A DNA stretch of 16,877 bases from DASVHS01 sp036390755 (lineage in GTDB: Bacteria; Acidobacteriota; Thermoanaerobaculia; Gp7-AA8): NCBI GenBank assembly GCA_036390755.1, contig DASWBH010000289.1, forward strand, positions 1 through 16,877. Reading direction: 5' to 3'. Numbering within the stretch: position 1 is the first letter of the stretch; the number at the start of each line of letters is the position of its first letter. Position numbers and translations under genes: made by a program. This document shows positions 7,174-16,083 of the stretch, piece by piece. Below the pieces are notes generated by a model that was given only the letters and a program-made list of their open reading frames with translations, searched no databases and was not told the origin of the DNA.

Positions 7174-7905
7174 TCACACGCTCTGACCGGGTCCGACGCG
7201 CGCGACGAAAATTTCGTCGAGCGACAGCACGCGCCCGCCGACGCGGTGCGACTCCTTGATGTCGTGGAGCGGCGCGCTCAGAACGATCGTGCCGTTGCTG
7301 ATCATCGTCACGTGATCGGCGACCTGCTCCACTTCATCGAGCAGGTGTGACGAGAAGATCACCGTCCGTCCTTCGTCGGCGATCGTCCGGATCACTGCGC
7401 CGAGGATGTCGCGGCGGACGATGGGATCGAGACCGGAGGAGGGCTCGTCGAGCACGAGCAGCTCAGGGCGATACGCGAGCGCGACGATGAGGCCCGCGCG
7501 CGCCTTCTGCCCTTTCGAGAGGTTCCTGATGCGCGTCGCGCCATCGAGAGCGAACGCGCGGCGCAACTCTTCCGCGTACGCGTCATCCCACCCGGGATAG
7601 AACGCACGCGAGTAGCGAATCAGCTCGTCGACGCGCATCCACCCGGGAAGGTCGTTCTCTTCCGACACGTATCCGATACGCGACAGCACGCCGACCGGAT
7701 CGGCGACCGGATCGCGTCCGAACACGCGCACCGTTCCGCTCTCCGCACGCAGCAGTCCGAGGATGTGTTTGATGAGCGTGGTCTTGCCGGCGCCGTTCGC
7801 ACCGACCAACCCATACACCCCTCCGCGCGGCACGCACAAATTCACCTCGGCGAGCGCCGTCTTCGCACCGAATCGGCGCGTCAGTCCGGAAATCTCGATG
7901 ACCAG
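7174..7905 (-). CDS. ABC transporter ATPase (ABC-2/CcmA type)
   Basis: A nucleotide-binding subunit of an ABC-2 exporter. Counting from CTG 7905, Walker A GANGAGKT is at 35-42, the signature LSKGQ at 129-133, Walker B LLVLDE at 149-154 with GLDP following, and the switch histidine is His187 in SSHLLDE. The frame upstream of the first ordinary start (GTG 7845) still reads like the family: VIEISGLTRRFGAKTAL, with the usual A-loop aromatic Phe12. So coding must begin before 7845, yet between the upstream stop and 7845 there is no ATG, GTG or TTG. I use CTG 7905 as the start; a frame error or another unusual start is possible. Starting at GTG 7845 would remove the first strand and A-loop. The permease gene follows three bases after the stop. 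Confidence 0.88.
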   Translation of the reverse strand: MVIEISGLTRRFGAKTALAEVNLCVPRGGVYGLVGANGAGKTTLIKHILGLLRAESGTVRVFGRDPVADPVGVLSRIGYVSEENDLPGWMRVDELIRYSRAFYPGWDDAYAEELRRAFALDGATRIRNLSKGQKARAGLIVALAYRPELLVLDEPSSGLDPIVRRDILGAVIRTIADEGRTVIFSSHLLDEVEQVADHVTMISNGTIVLSAPLHDIKESHRVGGRVLSLDEIFVARVGPGQSV

Positions 7906-7977
7906 TTGGATGCGAAAGAGTGTACCGCCGGCTGCTTACGCGCCGCCATACGCCTCCCCGAGCCGCGGATATCGGAG

Positions 7978-9609
7978 TCAGTACGCGCCGATGTATGGCT
8001 GCAGCGTCTTTAACGCCCGATCGACGAGGTGCGGATCGCCGAGGTCGAGATCGAACGCCCGCTTCAGCCATGTCGCGGCCGGCGAATCGAAGCCGCTTCG
8101 CAGCGCGCGCGAATACGCCGCCGCGAAACCTGCCGGCTCCGATTTCGCTGTTCCGAACAGCTCCAGCGCCACAAGGTCGGCCCACGTGTAATTGATGTCG
8201 TAGAACGGATCCTCAAACAGCAGCGGGATGCGCGTCCACTCATCCGGCCGCACGGTGATGCCGTAGCGCGCGAACACCGGAATGGTGAGTGCGTCGAGAT
8301 CGGCTGCCGAGCGAACCTCGCCGCGCGTCACACCGTCGTAAATCCGCTCCTCCAGCTCCGCCTCCGCCGCCGTCCGAAAGAGGATCACGAGACCTTTCGA
8401 CGTGAGCAGCTGGTCGAGGAAAAACCGGCGCAGCGCCGGATCGCGCTCATGTTCGTACAGATATTTCGGCAGCATCAACTCGGCCGTGATCGCCAGAGCT
8501 TCCATGATGAACTTCGGTCCTGACGCGTACACCGGCATCACGTGCGCGCGCGTCTGCATCTCGCGCTCGACCGCGTGCGTGCCTTCGTGTGTGATCACCC
8601 GGACGTCGTTGTAGCTTCCGCTGAAACCCGACATGAAGAAAACACTGGTCATGCCGGGAAACCCTTTCGAAAAGCCGGCGCGCAGCCGGTGCTCGCCCGG
8701 CGTGATGTCGATCCGGCCGCTCGCCGGATCGAGCAGCGACGACATCTCGTCGACGTAAGCACGCCCGAGGGGAGCGAGCGCGGCAAGAATCGTGGTGCGC
8801 GCCTCGTCAAATGAGTACGACGGCTTCACCGCAATCGGCGGCAGCGCGGCATGGCGCTGCTGGAACGCGACGTACACCGGCGTCGCCGCCGCGACTGCGT
8901 CGAACAGCCGGCGAGCGTCCGCTCTCGTCAGTTGTGCGTTTGCGTACACCTCGCTCGCAGCGTCCGGATATCCGCGCAGCTGTGCGAGTTGCGTTCGCGC
9001 GCGAACGAGCCGCAGCAGCGCGAATGCGTACAAGTCGCCTGAACGATCTTTTTGCTTGCCGAGCGTGTCGTACAACTCCGCGGGCCATGCGGCGACGGCG
9101 GGCGCCAGCGCTTCGACGACTTCCGTCTGCGCCAGCGTCAACGCGCCGTCCGCGCCACGCGTCGTTTCGATGAACCGCAGGTACGTGCGGCCATGGTCCG
9201 ACGCGAGCAGCCGCTGCGCGTCAGCAGCGGTCACCTGGGCGATGTCGCTTCTGAAGAACGCCGTCCGTTTGGCGAAATCGGCTTCGAGCGCCTCTTCATC
9301 GTGCAGCAATACGACCTGCCGCGTGTCCACGGCGTATCGCAAATAGAGGTACGCATCGAGACGCTCGAACGATTCGAGCGCGGCGCTGTACGCATCGAGC
9401 GCTCCGACGAAGTTCGACGACGAGTCCGCGAGGTGACCGCGGTGTACCTCGAGGTCGCGCATCCGCGCGGAGTACTCGGTCCGTTGCGTGTCAGCCGGCG
9501 GGAACAGGCGTGCGAAATCGATGTGGTATTCGGCGGCGCCGAGCGGGAGCACCGTGAGAAACGCAAGAGTGAACGCTTTCACGCCGACACCATACGCGGC
9601 GCCGTTCAC
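7978..9609 (-). CDS. secreted M3-like zinc metallopeptidase (oligoendopeptidase-type)
   Basis: This 543-residue protein carries a zinc motif HEGTH at 341-345 and a likely third ligand Glu370 in FIMEALAITAELM. Its helical make-up and the C-terminal YDINYTWADLVA segment (470-481) resemble M3 oligoendopeptidases, which cut short peptides. A signal peptide is visible as VKAFTLAFLTVLPLGAAEY, so unlike most M3 enzymes it is probably exported. The listed GTG start (9609) directly follows the stop of the AraC-type gene (TGA then GTG), suggesting re-initiation. GTG at 9582 would place Lys2 before the signal core and is an equally plausible start. Neither has a good ribosome site. The M3 assignment is by motif and layout and is less certain than peptidase function. 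Confidence 0.8.
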   Translation of the reverse strand: MNGAAYGVGVKAFTLAFLTVLPLGAAEYHIDFARLFPPADTQRTEYSARMRDLEVHRGHLADSSSNFVGALDAYSAALESFERLDAYLYLRYAVDTRQVVLLHDEEALEADFAKRTAFFRSDIAQVTAADAQRLLASDHGRTYLRFIETTRGADGALTLAQTEVVEALAPAVAAWPAELYDTLGKQKDRSGDLYAFALLRLVRARTQLAQLRGYPDAASEVYANAQLTRADARRLFDAVAAATPVYVAFQQRHAALPPIAVKPSYSFDEARTTILAALAPLGRAYVDEMSSLLDPASGRIDITPGEHRLRAGFSKGFPGMTSVFFMSGFSGSYNDVRVITHEGTHAVEREMQTRAHVMPVYASGPKFIMEALAITAELMLPKYLYEHERDPALRRFFLDQLLTSKGLVILFRTAAEAELEERIYDGVTRGEVRSAADLDALTIPVFARYGITVRPDEWTRIPLLFEDPFYDINYTWADLVALELFGTAKSEPAGFAAAYSRALRSGFDSPAATWLKRAFDLDLGDPHLVDRALKTLQPYIGAY

Positions 9610-10296
9610 TCACGTCTTGGATGGATTTTCACGATTGAACCGGACGTACTGCAGCGGCGTCATCCCAAGCGTTCGCCGGAACACGTTGGTCATGTGGCTC
9701 TGGTCGAAGAACCCGCATTTCGCCGCGACCTCGGCGAGTGAACTGCGCGACCGGCGAAGCTCGTCGCACGCCAGCAGAACGCGCGCTTCAGTGCGAAGCT
9801 GAGACGGCGTGCGGCCGGACGATGTTCTTATCGCGCGGGTCAGACGAACCGCGTTGACTCCGAGCTCGGCAGCGATCGCACCAACCTGAAGAGGACCGGA
9901 GCATCGCTCCGCGATCATCGCTCGCGCACGCTGCGCGATCGTCGTATCGCGAACGATCCGCTCGAGCAGCGCGGCGACTCGCGTCCTTTCCGCTTTCTTC
10001 CGTTCGACGGCGGCGGCGATCCGCGCTGCCGCCGGGGCAGTCGTTGCAATCGTCGCGAACGACTGGCCGGTCAGCGGCACGGTCAGATATTTCGAGATCG
10101 GCGCTCGGAAGTGGTCCTCGTGCGCTTCTCCAGCGGCACGCAGCAGCACAGTCGATGACGCGCAAAGCCGCTCCGTGCCGCCGGACACGTCGAGGAAGCC
10201 GCCGGAAAGGACGACGATGAGGTGCGAATCCGGATGCGAGTGAACCGGCAGCACCTCGCCGGATCTGTACACGTGAATGCGAAAGTCGTCGAACAT
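9610..10296 (-). CDS. AraC family transcriptional regulator
   Basis: The 228-residue protein has an N-terminal cupin-type sensor domain (about 1-75, with HSHPDSH at 19-25) and a C-terminal double helix-turn-helix: the first helix pair around 136-157 (LQVGAIAAELGVNAVRLTRA) and the second around 187-209, ending in the family signature GMTPLQYVRFNRE. It lies nine bases after the stop of the second MacB-like permease and directly before the peptidase gene, so it is probably in the efflux operon. Regulation of that operon is a reasonable inference. A GTG immediately before the ATG is an alternative start adding one residue. Confidence 0.88.
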   Translation of the reverse strand: MFDDFRIHVYRSGEVLPVHSHPDSHLIVVLSGGFLDVSGGTERLCASSTVLLRAAGEAHEDHFRAPISKYLTVPLTGQSFATIATTAPAAARIAAAVERKKAERTRVAALLERIVRDTTIAQRARAMIAERCSGPLQVGAIAAELGVNAVRLTRAIRTSSGRTPSQLRTEARVLLACDELRRSRSSLAEVAAKCGFFDQSHMTNVFRRTLGMTPLQYVRFNRENPSKT

Positions 10297-10305
10297 CACG
10301 AGGAG

Positions 10306-11588
10306 TCACTCGTAGCGGAGGGCTTCGATGGGATCGAGGCGCGCGGCCTTGTATGCCGGATAAATCCCGAAGAACAGGCCGATGGAAATCGACACAGCCA
10401 GGCCGAGAACGATCGACCAGATCGGCGTCGCCGTCGGCAGCGGCGTGAGCTTGCGGGCGACGAACGCGATCAGAAGACCGACCGCCACACCGATCGCCCC
10501 TCCGATCCCCGACAACGTCATCGCCTCGGTCAGGAACTGGGTGACGATGTCGCGACGCACCGCGCCGATCGCCTTGCGCACGCCGATCTCGCGCGTTCGC
10601 TCCGTCACGGACACGAGCATGATGTTCATGACGCCGACGCCGCCCACGAGCAACGCGATCGACGAGATGAAAATCATGGCCAGCGTGATGCCGCCGGTGA
10701 TCGCGCGGAAGTTTCCGATCAGCTTGTCCGGCGTGAGCAGGCCGAAATCGTTCGGCTTGTTGAACGGCACTTTCCGCCGCGCGCGGAGCACCGCCGTCCC
10801 CTCTTCAGTGATGCGGTCGACCCACTCGGGCCGGCGCGGGATCGTCGCAATGTTGACGCCGACGTTTTTCTTCACCCACGGGAAGTCGCGGTCGAACGTG
10901 GTGATCGGAAGGTAAACGTGCGAGTCGACGGACTCGAAGAAATTCTGCGGTCCCTGCCGTTCCATGACGCCGATGACCGTGTACTTGCGACCGGAGAGCG
11001 CGACCTCCTTGCCGATCGCGTCGACGCGCGGGAACAGCGTCTCCATCACCGAGAAGCCGAGCACGACGACGTTCCTGCTGTGCGTCACGTCGGAGTCGGT
11101 GATGAAACGTCCTTCGCCGACGAAGTGGTGGTTGGCAGCGGTGTAGTCAGGCGTCACTCCGGCGAGAATGTCCGGCGTCGCTTCCTGTGACTTGTAGATC
11201 ACGTCGGGCGCGCCCTGCGCTCCGTTCGGTCCGCCGCCGGCAAACCAGTAGCGCTCCGGCGACACGGCGGCCATCGACGGGCACAAGGCCTTCAGCGCGA
11301 TCGCGTCGTCGTAGGTCAGGTTCTTGCGGTTCTCCTGCTGCTGATTGCCGTTGCCGGGACCGAACTGCGGATCGAATTTCTGAAACTGCACGAGCGTCGA
11401 TCCGAACGACTGAAAGGCGCCGATGACGTTGTTGTTGAATCCTTCGATGATCGACACCATGGCGATGACCGTGGTCACGCCGATGACAATGCCCAGGACC
11501 GTGAGACCCGAGCGCAGCTTGTGCGCCGTGAGCGCGCCGCGCGCGAAGCGGACGTTCTCGCGAACGGCGACGACGTGATGCCACGCGG

Positions 11589-11592
<4 letters not shown>
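10306..11592 (-). CDS. MacB-like ABC permease (second of pair)
   Basis: This 428-residue protein has the MacB/FtsX-type layout: one N-terminal membrane helix (about 28-52, SGLTVLGIVIGVTTVIAMVS), a large periplasmic domain (about 55-300), then three C-terminal helices (about 305-415). The conserved cytoplasmic loop VTERTREIGVRKAIGA and the C-terminal ARLDPIEALRYE are family signatures. It lacks the N-terminal ATPase domain of true MacB. Its ATG overlaps the stop of the upstream permease by four bases (ATGA). It is a divergent paralogue of that protein and may form a heterodimer with it. In the known family such pumps push periplasmic substrates (macrolides, peptides, lipids) to an outer-membrane channel; the substrate here is unknown. 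Confidence 0.9.
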
Positions 11593-12797
<1,205 letters not shown>

Positions 12798-12802
12798 TGC
12801 GA

Positions 12803-12833
12803 GATTGGTGATTCGGGATTCGGGATTCGGGAC
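12803..12833. repeat. heptamer tandem array, GATTCGG unit
   Basis: Three perfect copies of GATTCGG (12810-12816, 12817-12823, 12824-12830) are flanked by a degenerate copy, GATTGGT (12803-12809), and a partial GAC start. The array lies between the adaptor gene and the first MacB-like permease, ending six bases before the permease ATG. It resembles the short heptanucleotide repeats known from intergenic DNA of several bacteria, but identity with any named family is not shown. Confidence 0.85.
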
Positions 12834-12834
12834 T

Positions 12835-12862
12835 CTTCATCCTTCATCCGTCATCCTTCATC
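12835..12862. repeat. heptamer tandem array, CTTCATC unit
   Basis: Four copies of a seven-base unit occur in a row: CTTCATC (12835-12841), CTTCATC (12842-12848), CGTCATC (12849-12855) and CTTCATC (12856-12862). The last copy contains the stop codon of the adaptor gene (TGA at 12858-12860 on the minus strand). It sits directly beside the GATTCGG array; both have a seven-base period but different units. Confidence 0.85.
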
Positions 12863-14066
12863 CTTTCTTCTCCTGCTTCTGCTCCTTGACCTTGGACCCG
12901 TCCTTGATTTCACGCAGCGCACGGAAGGGCCCGGTGACGATCTGCTGTCCCGGCTTCAGCCCGCCGACGATCTCGATGTTGCTGTCGCCTGACAGACCGG
13001 TCTTGACCGGCGCGAACTTCGCCGCTCCGTTGTTCACGACGAACACGCCTTCTTCATCCTGCGGTTTTCCGGCGCCCGCGCCGGGCTTCTCGCGCACGAC
13101 GAGGGCCTGAATCGGAATCGCCACCACCTTGCTGCGGGTCCCTGTGATGATGTCGGCCGAGCAGGAGAAGCCCGGGCGCACGCCCGGAGGCGGATTCTCG
13201 ATCTGCACTTTCACTTCGAAGTTCACGGCCTGCGATCCGCCGCCGCCGAGATTGTTCTGCGTGATCGGGCTCGATCCCACTTCGGTGACGAGCCCCGAGA
13301 AGGTCTTGTTCGGATACGCGTCGATCGTCACATTCGCATGCTGGCCGGCTTTCACCGACGGGATGTCGGTCTCGTCGACTTGCATCACCGCTTCCACGAC
13401 GCTCATGTCGGCGACCGTCATCAGCTTCGTGCCGGGATTGTTCATCGTGCCGATCACGGCGACTTCGCCTTCTTCGACGGGCAGCGCGGTGACGATACCG
13501 TCCATCGGCGCACGCATCGTCGTTTTCGACAGCGTGTCGTTTGCAGCGGTGAGATTCGCGCGCGCCTGGTCGATACGCCGCTCGATCGCGACGACATTCG
13601 CGTTCGCAGCGTCGAGGAGGCTGCGCGTGCGCTCGAGATCAGCGAGAGGGATGATCTTGTCGGTGTAGTTCTTCTGCGCGCGCTCGAAGTTGCGTTGCGC
13701 GTCGGCTGCATTCGCGCGCGCGGCGTCGCGATCGGAGAAGAGCGCCTGCTGCGAAGCCGCCGCTCCCTGAGCGGTCGCGGCAAGCTGCTTCTGGTCGATT
13801 TGCAGCAGGAAGTCACCCTTCTTCACGACGTCGCCTTCGCGAACGGCGAGGTTGACGATCTGCCCCATCACGTTCGCGGAGAGATCGACTTTGCGCTTCG
13901 CGTCGATCCGGCCGTTCGACGAGACCTTGCTCGTGAGGTCCATTCGGGCGACTGTGCCGAACGTCACGGGGGTGACGTCCTTGTCGCGTCGCGCGAGACC
14001 GAGCGTGGCGCCTCCGGCAAGCAGCACTGCGGCGCTGCCGATGATGACCTTCGTTCTTGTCCTCAT
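12858..14066 (-). CDS. periplasmic adaptor (MacA/RND membrane-fusion type)
   Basis: This 402-residue protein links an inner-membrane pump to an outer-membrane channel. It has an N-terminal membrane anchor (about 7-25, VIIGSAAVLLAGGATLGLA), a first lipoyl half (about 60-92, with GDVVKKGDFLLQID), a coiled-coil hairpin rich in Ala, Gln and Arg (about 93-182), a second lipoyl half starting MRAPMDGIVTALPVEEGE (184-201) and beta-barrel/membrane-proximal domains with KAGQHANVTIDAYP and PPGVRPGFSCSADI. The C-terminus is a charged tail (KVKEQKQEKKG). It is the first gene of the efflux operon and is followed by the two MacB-like permeases. There is no clear Shine-Dalgarno sequence; a TATAAC eight bases before the ATG suggests a very short or absent leader. 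Confidence 0.9.
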   Translation of the reverse strand: MRTRTKVIIGSAAVLLAGGATLGLARRDKDVTPVTFGTVARMDLTSKVSSNGRIDAKRKVDLSANVMGQIVNLAVREGDVVKKGDFLLQIDQKQLAATAQGAAASQQALFSDRDAARANAADAQRNFERAQKNYTDKIIPLADLERTRSLLDAANANVVAIERRIDQARANLTAANDTLSKTTMRAPMDGIVTALPVEEGEVAVIGTMNNPGTKLMTVADMSVVEAVMQVDETDIPSVKAGQHANVTIDAYPNKTFSGLVTEVGSSPITQNNLGGGGSQAVNFEVKVQIENPPPGVRPGFSCSADIITGTRSKVVAIPIQALVVREKPGAGAGKPQDEEGVFVVNNGAAKFAPVKTGLSGDSNIEIVGGLKPGQQIVTGPFRALREIKDGSKVKEQKQEKKG

Positions 14067-14074
14067 GACGAACC

Positions 14075-14080
14075 GTTATA
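14075..14080 (-). promoter_or_regulatory. possible -10 box of the efflux operon
   Basis: TATAAC on the minus strand lies eight bases upstream of the adaptor ATG. At a 17-base spacing the -35 position would read GCAACC, a poor match, so an activator may be needed. If used, the transcript would be nearly leaderless, which agrees with the missing ribosome site. Confidence 0.3.
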
Positions 14081-14100
14081 CGACCGATCCTCTCGCGGGT

Positions 14101-14116
14101 TGCTAGTTTCTTAGCA
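14101..14116. promoter_or_regulatory. 16-bp palindrome upstream of the efflux operon
   Basis: TGCTA and TAGCA form inverted five-base arms around a six-base centre. The palindrome overlaps the place expected for the -35 element of the adaptor gene and could be an operator, for example for the AraC-type protein of the same operon or for an unlinked repressor. The rest of the gap between the divergent genes (14067-14270) shows no other clear element. Confidence 0.3.
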
Positions 14117-14270
14117 TCCACGTCTGAACGCGATACGGTGTCCAGATATCGAACAGGTGACCGGGACAGAGACGGCGAGGGGTGCTGTGCGCGTCTTGTA
14201 ACTCCTTGCTCACGTGGCACTTTCGCTCGGCCGCTCCGTGGCGTCGAATTCGCGTTATCCGATTGCGGCC

Positions 14271-14708
14271 ATGCCGGAAGCCAGCGTCCGCCGTCTCGTC
14301 CTCCTCACCGACGACGAAGCTCTCTCCAACGTCCTGCGCAGCTGCATGCGCCGCGACGGGATCGATGTCGTACGGTTGTCGAGCGCCAAAGAGGCGGTGC
14401 GCCAGATCGAATCGGGAGCCGACGCCGTGCTCGTGGACCTTGCAAAGCGCGGAATCAATGGAGAGGCCATCGTCGCGATGTCGCGGTGCGCCCATCGCAG
14501 GGAGATCCCGGTCATGATCATCGCGGCGCAATCGCGGCGCGAGCTCGCGGAGTTCGGCGCTGTCGTTCACGCGACGGAGATGCTGAGCAAGACCGAAGCG
14601 ATGACGACGATAGCGGCTCGGATCCGGGTGCTCATCTGCACGCCGCTCAAGACGCACGGCGAAACCGGCAAGGCGCGCCTCGAGCAACTCGAGTGGGCGC
14701 TGGCTTGA
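14271..14708 (+). CDS. stand-alone response-regulator receiver-like protein
   Basis: The 145-residue protein matches a receiver (CheY-like) domain with no output domain. Acidic pocket residues are Asp14 and Asp15 (LLTDDEAL), the likely phosphate acceptor is Asp56 in DAVLVDL, and the conserved Lys is Lys107 in MLSKTEA. The usual Thr/Ser after strand 4 is replaced by Ala85 (VMIIAAQS), so the phosphorylation switch may be altered. The C-terminal tail (about 120-145) is charged and not recognised. ATG 14271 is chosen because the first strand starts at the normal distance from it; GTG codons at 14214 and 14238 are in frame and possible. No histidine kinase gene is adjacent. It diverges from the efflux operon and converges on modC. 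Confidence 0.7.
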   Translation: MPEASVRRLVLLTDDEALSNVLRSCMRRDGIDVVRLSSAKEAVRQIESGADAVLVDLAKRGINGEAIVAMSRCAHRREIPVMIIAAQSRRELAEFGAVVHATEMLSKTEAMTTIAARIRVLICTPLKTHGETGKARLEQLEWALA

Positions 14709-14761
14709 CTCTCAGCCGGCCGTGCCGATCGCAAATGTGGTGAGAACGAACAGCAGCGGGG

Positions 14762-15418
14762 TCACGCGCTCTTCAGGATGTCACGTCGCCTCACCCGTCC
14801 AAGCTCGAGGAAAACGAGCTCGTCGCACAGCGCGGATGCCTCTTCCACGTCGTGCGTCACGTAGATCATCGGAATCGAAAATTCATCGCGAACGCGCACG
14901 AGGTATTCGAGCACGCGGCCGCGCAGCTCGGCGTGAACGCCGGCCAGCGGCTCATCGAGAAGCAGAATCTCCGGCCTGCTGAGCAGAGCCCGCGCGAGCG
15001 CGACCCGTTTGCGCTCGCCGCCGGAGAGACGCAGCACGCCGCGCGAGCGCAGCGCGCGGATCTCGAGAATCGATTCGACGTGATCGAGCGTGAACGGCCC
15101 GGCGGTGTCGCGCGACCCATAAACGATGTTCGCGAACGCGGAGAGGTGAGGGAAGAGCGCATCGTCTTGCGGAACGTAGCCGACGCGTCGCAGGCGCGGC
15201 GGAACATCGATTCGTCTGTCGGAATCGAAAACGGGACGATCGCCGATCGCGACGGCGCCGCGCCGAGGCTTTCGCAGACCGGCGATGATCTCGAGCGTCG
15301 TGGTCTTCCCCGAACCGGAAGGCCCGCACACGGCAGTCGTGCGCGCGGCGAGCTCCTCATCGATGTCGAGCGAAAATTCTGCGAGGGGCAGCGTCACGTT
15401 TCGCAGCGTCACGCTCAC
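14762..15418 (-). CDS. modC: molybdate ABC transporter ATPase
   Basis: The ATPase of the ModABC molybdate importer, 218 residues. Walker A GPSGSGKT is at 32-39, the Q-loop is Gln84 in YVPQDDALFPHLS, the signature LSGGE is at 131-135, Walker B ILLLDE at 151-156 and the switch residue is His189 in VTHD. The YVPQDDALFPHLS segment is characteristic of ModC. The protein stops after the ATPase core: the C-terminal TOBE/Mop oxyanion-binding domain present in E. coli ModC (about 350 residues) is absent. The GTG start overlaps the modB stop by four bases (GTGA). Confidence 0.9.
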   Translation of the reverse strand: MSVTLRNVTLPLAEFSLDIDEELAARTTAVCGPSGSGKTTTLEIIAGLRKPRRGAVAIGDRPVFDSDRRIDVPPRLRRVGYVPQDDALFPHLSAFANIVYGSRDTAGPFTLDHVESILEIRALRSRGVLRLSGGERKRVALARALLSRPEILLLDEPLAGVHAELRGRVLEYLVRVRDEFSIPMIYVTHDVEEASALCDELVFLELGRVRRRDILKSA

Positions 15419-16083
15419 GGCATCACGCTCCTGCGGCGGCTCACCACCTCGGCGATCCAGACCGCGGCGAACGCCACGATCACGGAGAAGAACAGCAGCC
15501 GGAATGCATCGTCATCGCGCCCGAGCTGCACGAAGTTGTAGATCGAGACCGCGACGGTGCTCGTCCGTCCGGGGATGTTGCCGGCGACGAGGATCGTCGC
15601 GCCGAATTCGCCGAGCGACCGGGCGAAGGCGAGCAGCAGTCCGCCGATGACACCGCGCATCGCCAGCGGCAGCGTGATCGTGAAGAAGACGCGCCGCTCG
15701 TTCGCGCCGAGCGTGCGCGCGATCTGCTCGAACCTCACGGGCACCTCTTCGAATGCGATGCGCGCAGCGCGGACGAGCAGCGGAAACGACATGACCATCA
15801 TCGCCAGAACGACCGCACGCCAGGTGAAGACGATGTCGATGCCGGCGCTGTGCAGCGGCGCGCCGATCGGCCCGCGCCGTCCGAACAATCTCAGGAGAAT
15901 CAAACCTGTGGCGACCGGCGGCATGACGAGCGGCAACGCGACGATCGTCTCGACCACAGACTTTCCCCACCACCGCTTGCGTGCCAGCAGCCACGCGGCG
16001 GCGATGCCGAAGGGGAGGATCAGCAGCGACGCGAGTGCCGCGGTGCGGAGAGTGAGCCAGACGATCGTCCAGTCGGAATTCAC
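15415..16083 (-). CDS. modB: molybdate ABC transporter permease
   Basis: This 222-residue inner-membrane protein has about five hydrophobic segments and the MetI-type fold of ModB. PLVMPPVATGLIL (51-63) and the C-terminal SLGEFGATILVAGNIPGRT are ModB hallmarks. The EAA coupling loop with the ATPase reads EQIARTLGANERRVFFTITLP. The length is normal for the family. The GTG start overlaps the modA stop by four bases (GTGA), and its own stop overlaps modC in the same way, so expression is tightly coupled. Confidence 0.95.
   Translation of the reverse strand: MNSDWTIVWLTLRTAALASLLILPFGIAAAWLLARKRWWGKSVVETIVALPLVMPPVATGLILLRLFGRRGPIGAPLHSAGIDIVFTWRAVVLAMMVMSFPLLVRAARIAFEEVPVRFEQIARTLGANERRVFFTITLPLAMRGVIGGLLLAFARSLGEFGATILVAGNIPGRTSTVAVSIYNFVQLGRDDDAFRLLFFSVIVAFAAVWIAEVVSRRRSVMP

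Noticed and set aside
5585..7177. Upstream extension of the esterase frame to 7177
   Set aside because: The extension is Arg/Ala-rich, out of frame inside the clear membrane permease gene, and the esterase has its own signal peptide starting at 5584.
6097..7350. Plus-strand open frame with very high Arg and His content
   Set aside because: Its composition reflects the antisense of the hydrophobic permease; there is no motif and no ribosome site.
12803..12862. Heptamer arrays considered as a CRISPR or attachment site
   Set aside because: The units are seven bases with no spacers, no cas genes and no integrase nearby, so they are simple tandem repeats.
14103..14687. Minus-strand open frame opposite the receiver gene
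   Set aside because: It is rich in Arg, Asp and His without family features, whereas the plus strand shows a complete set of receiver positions.
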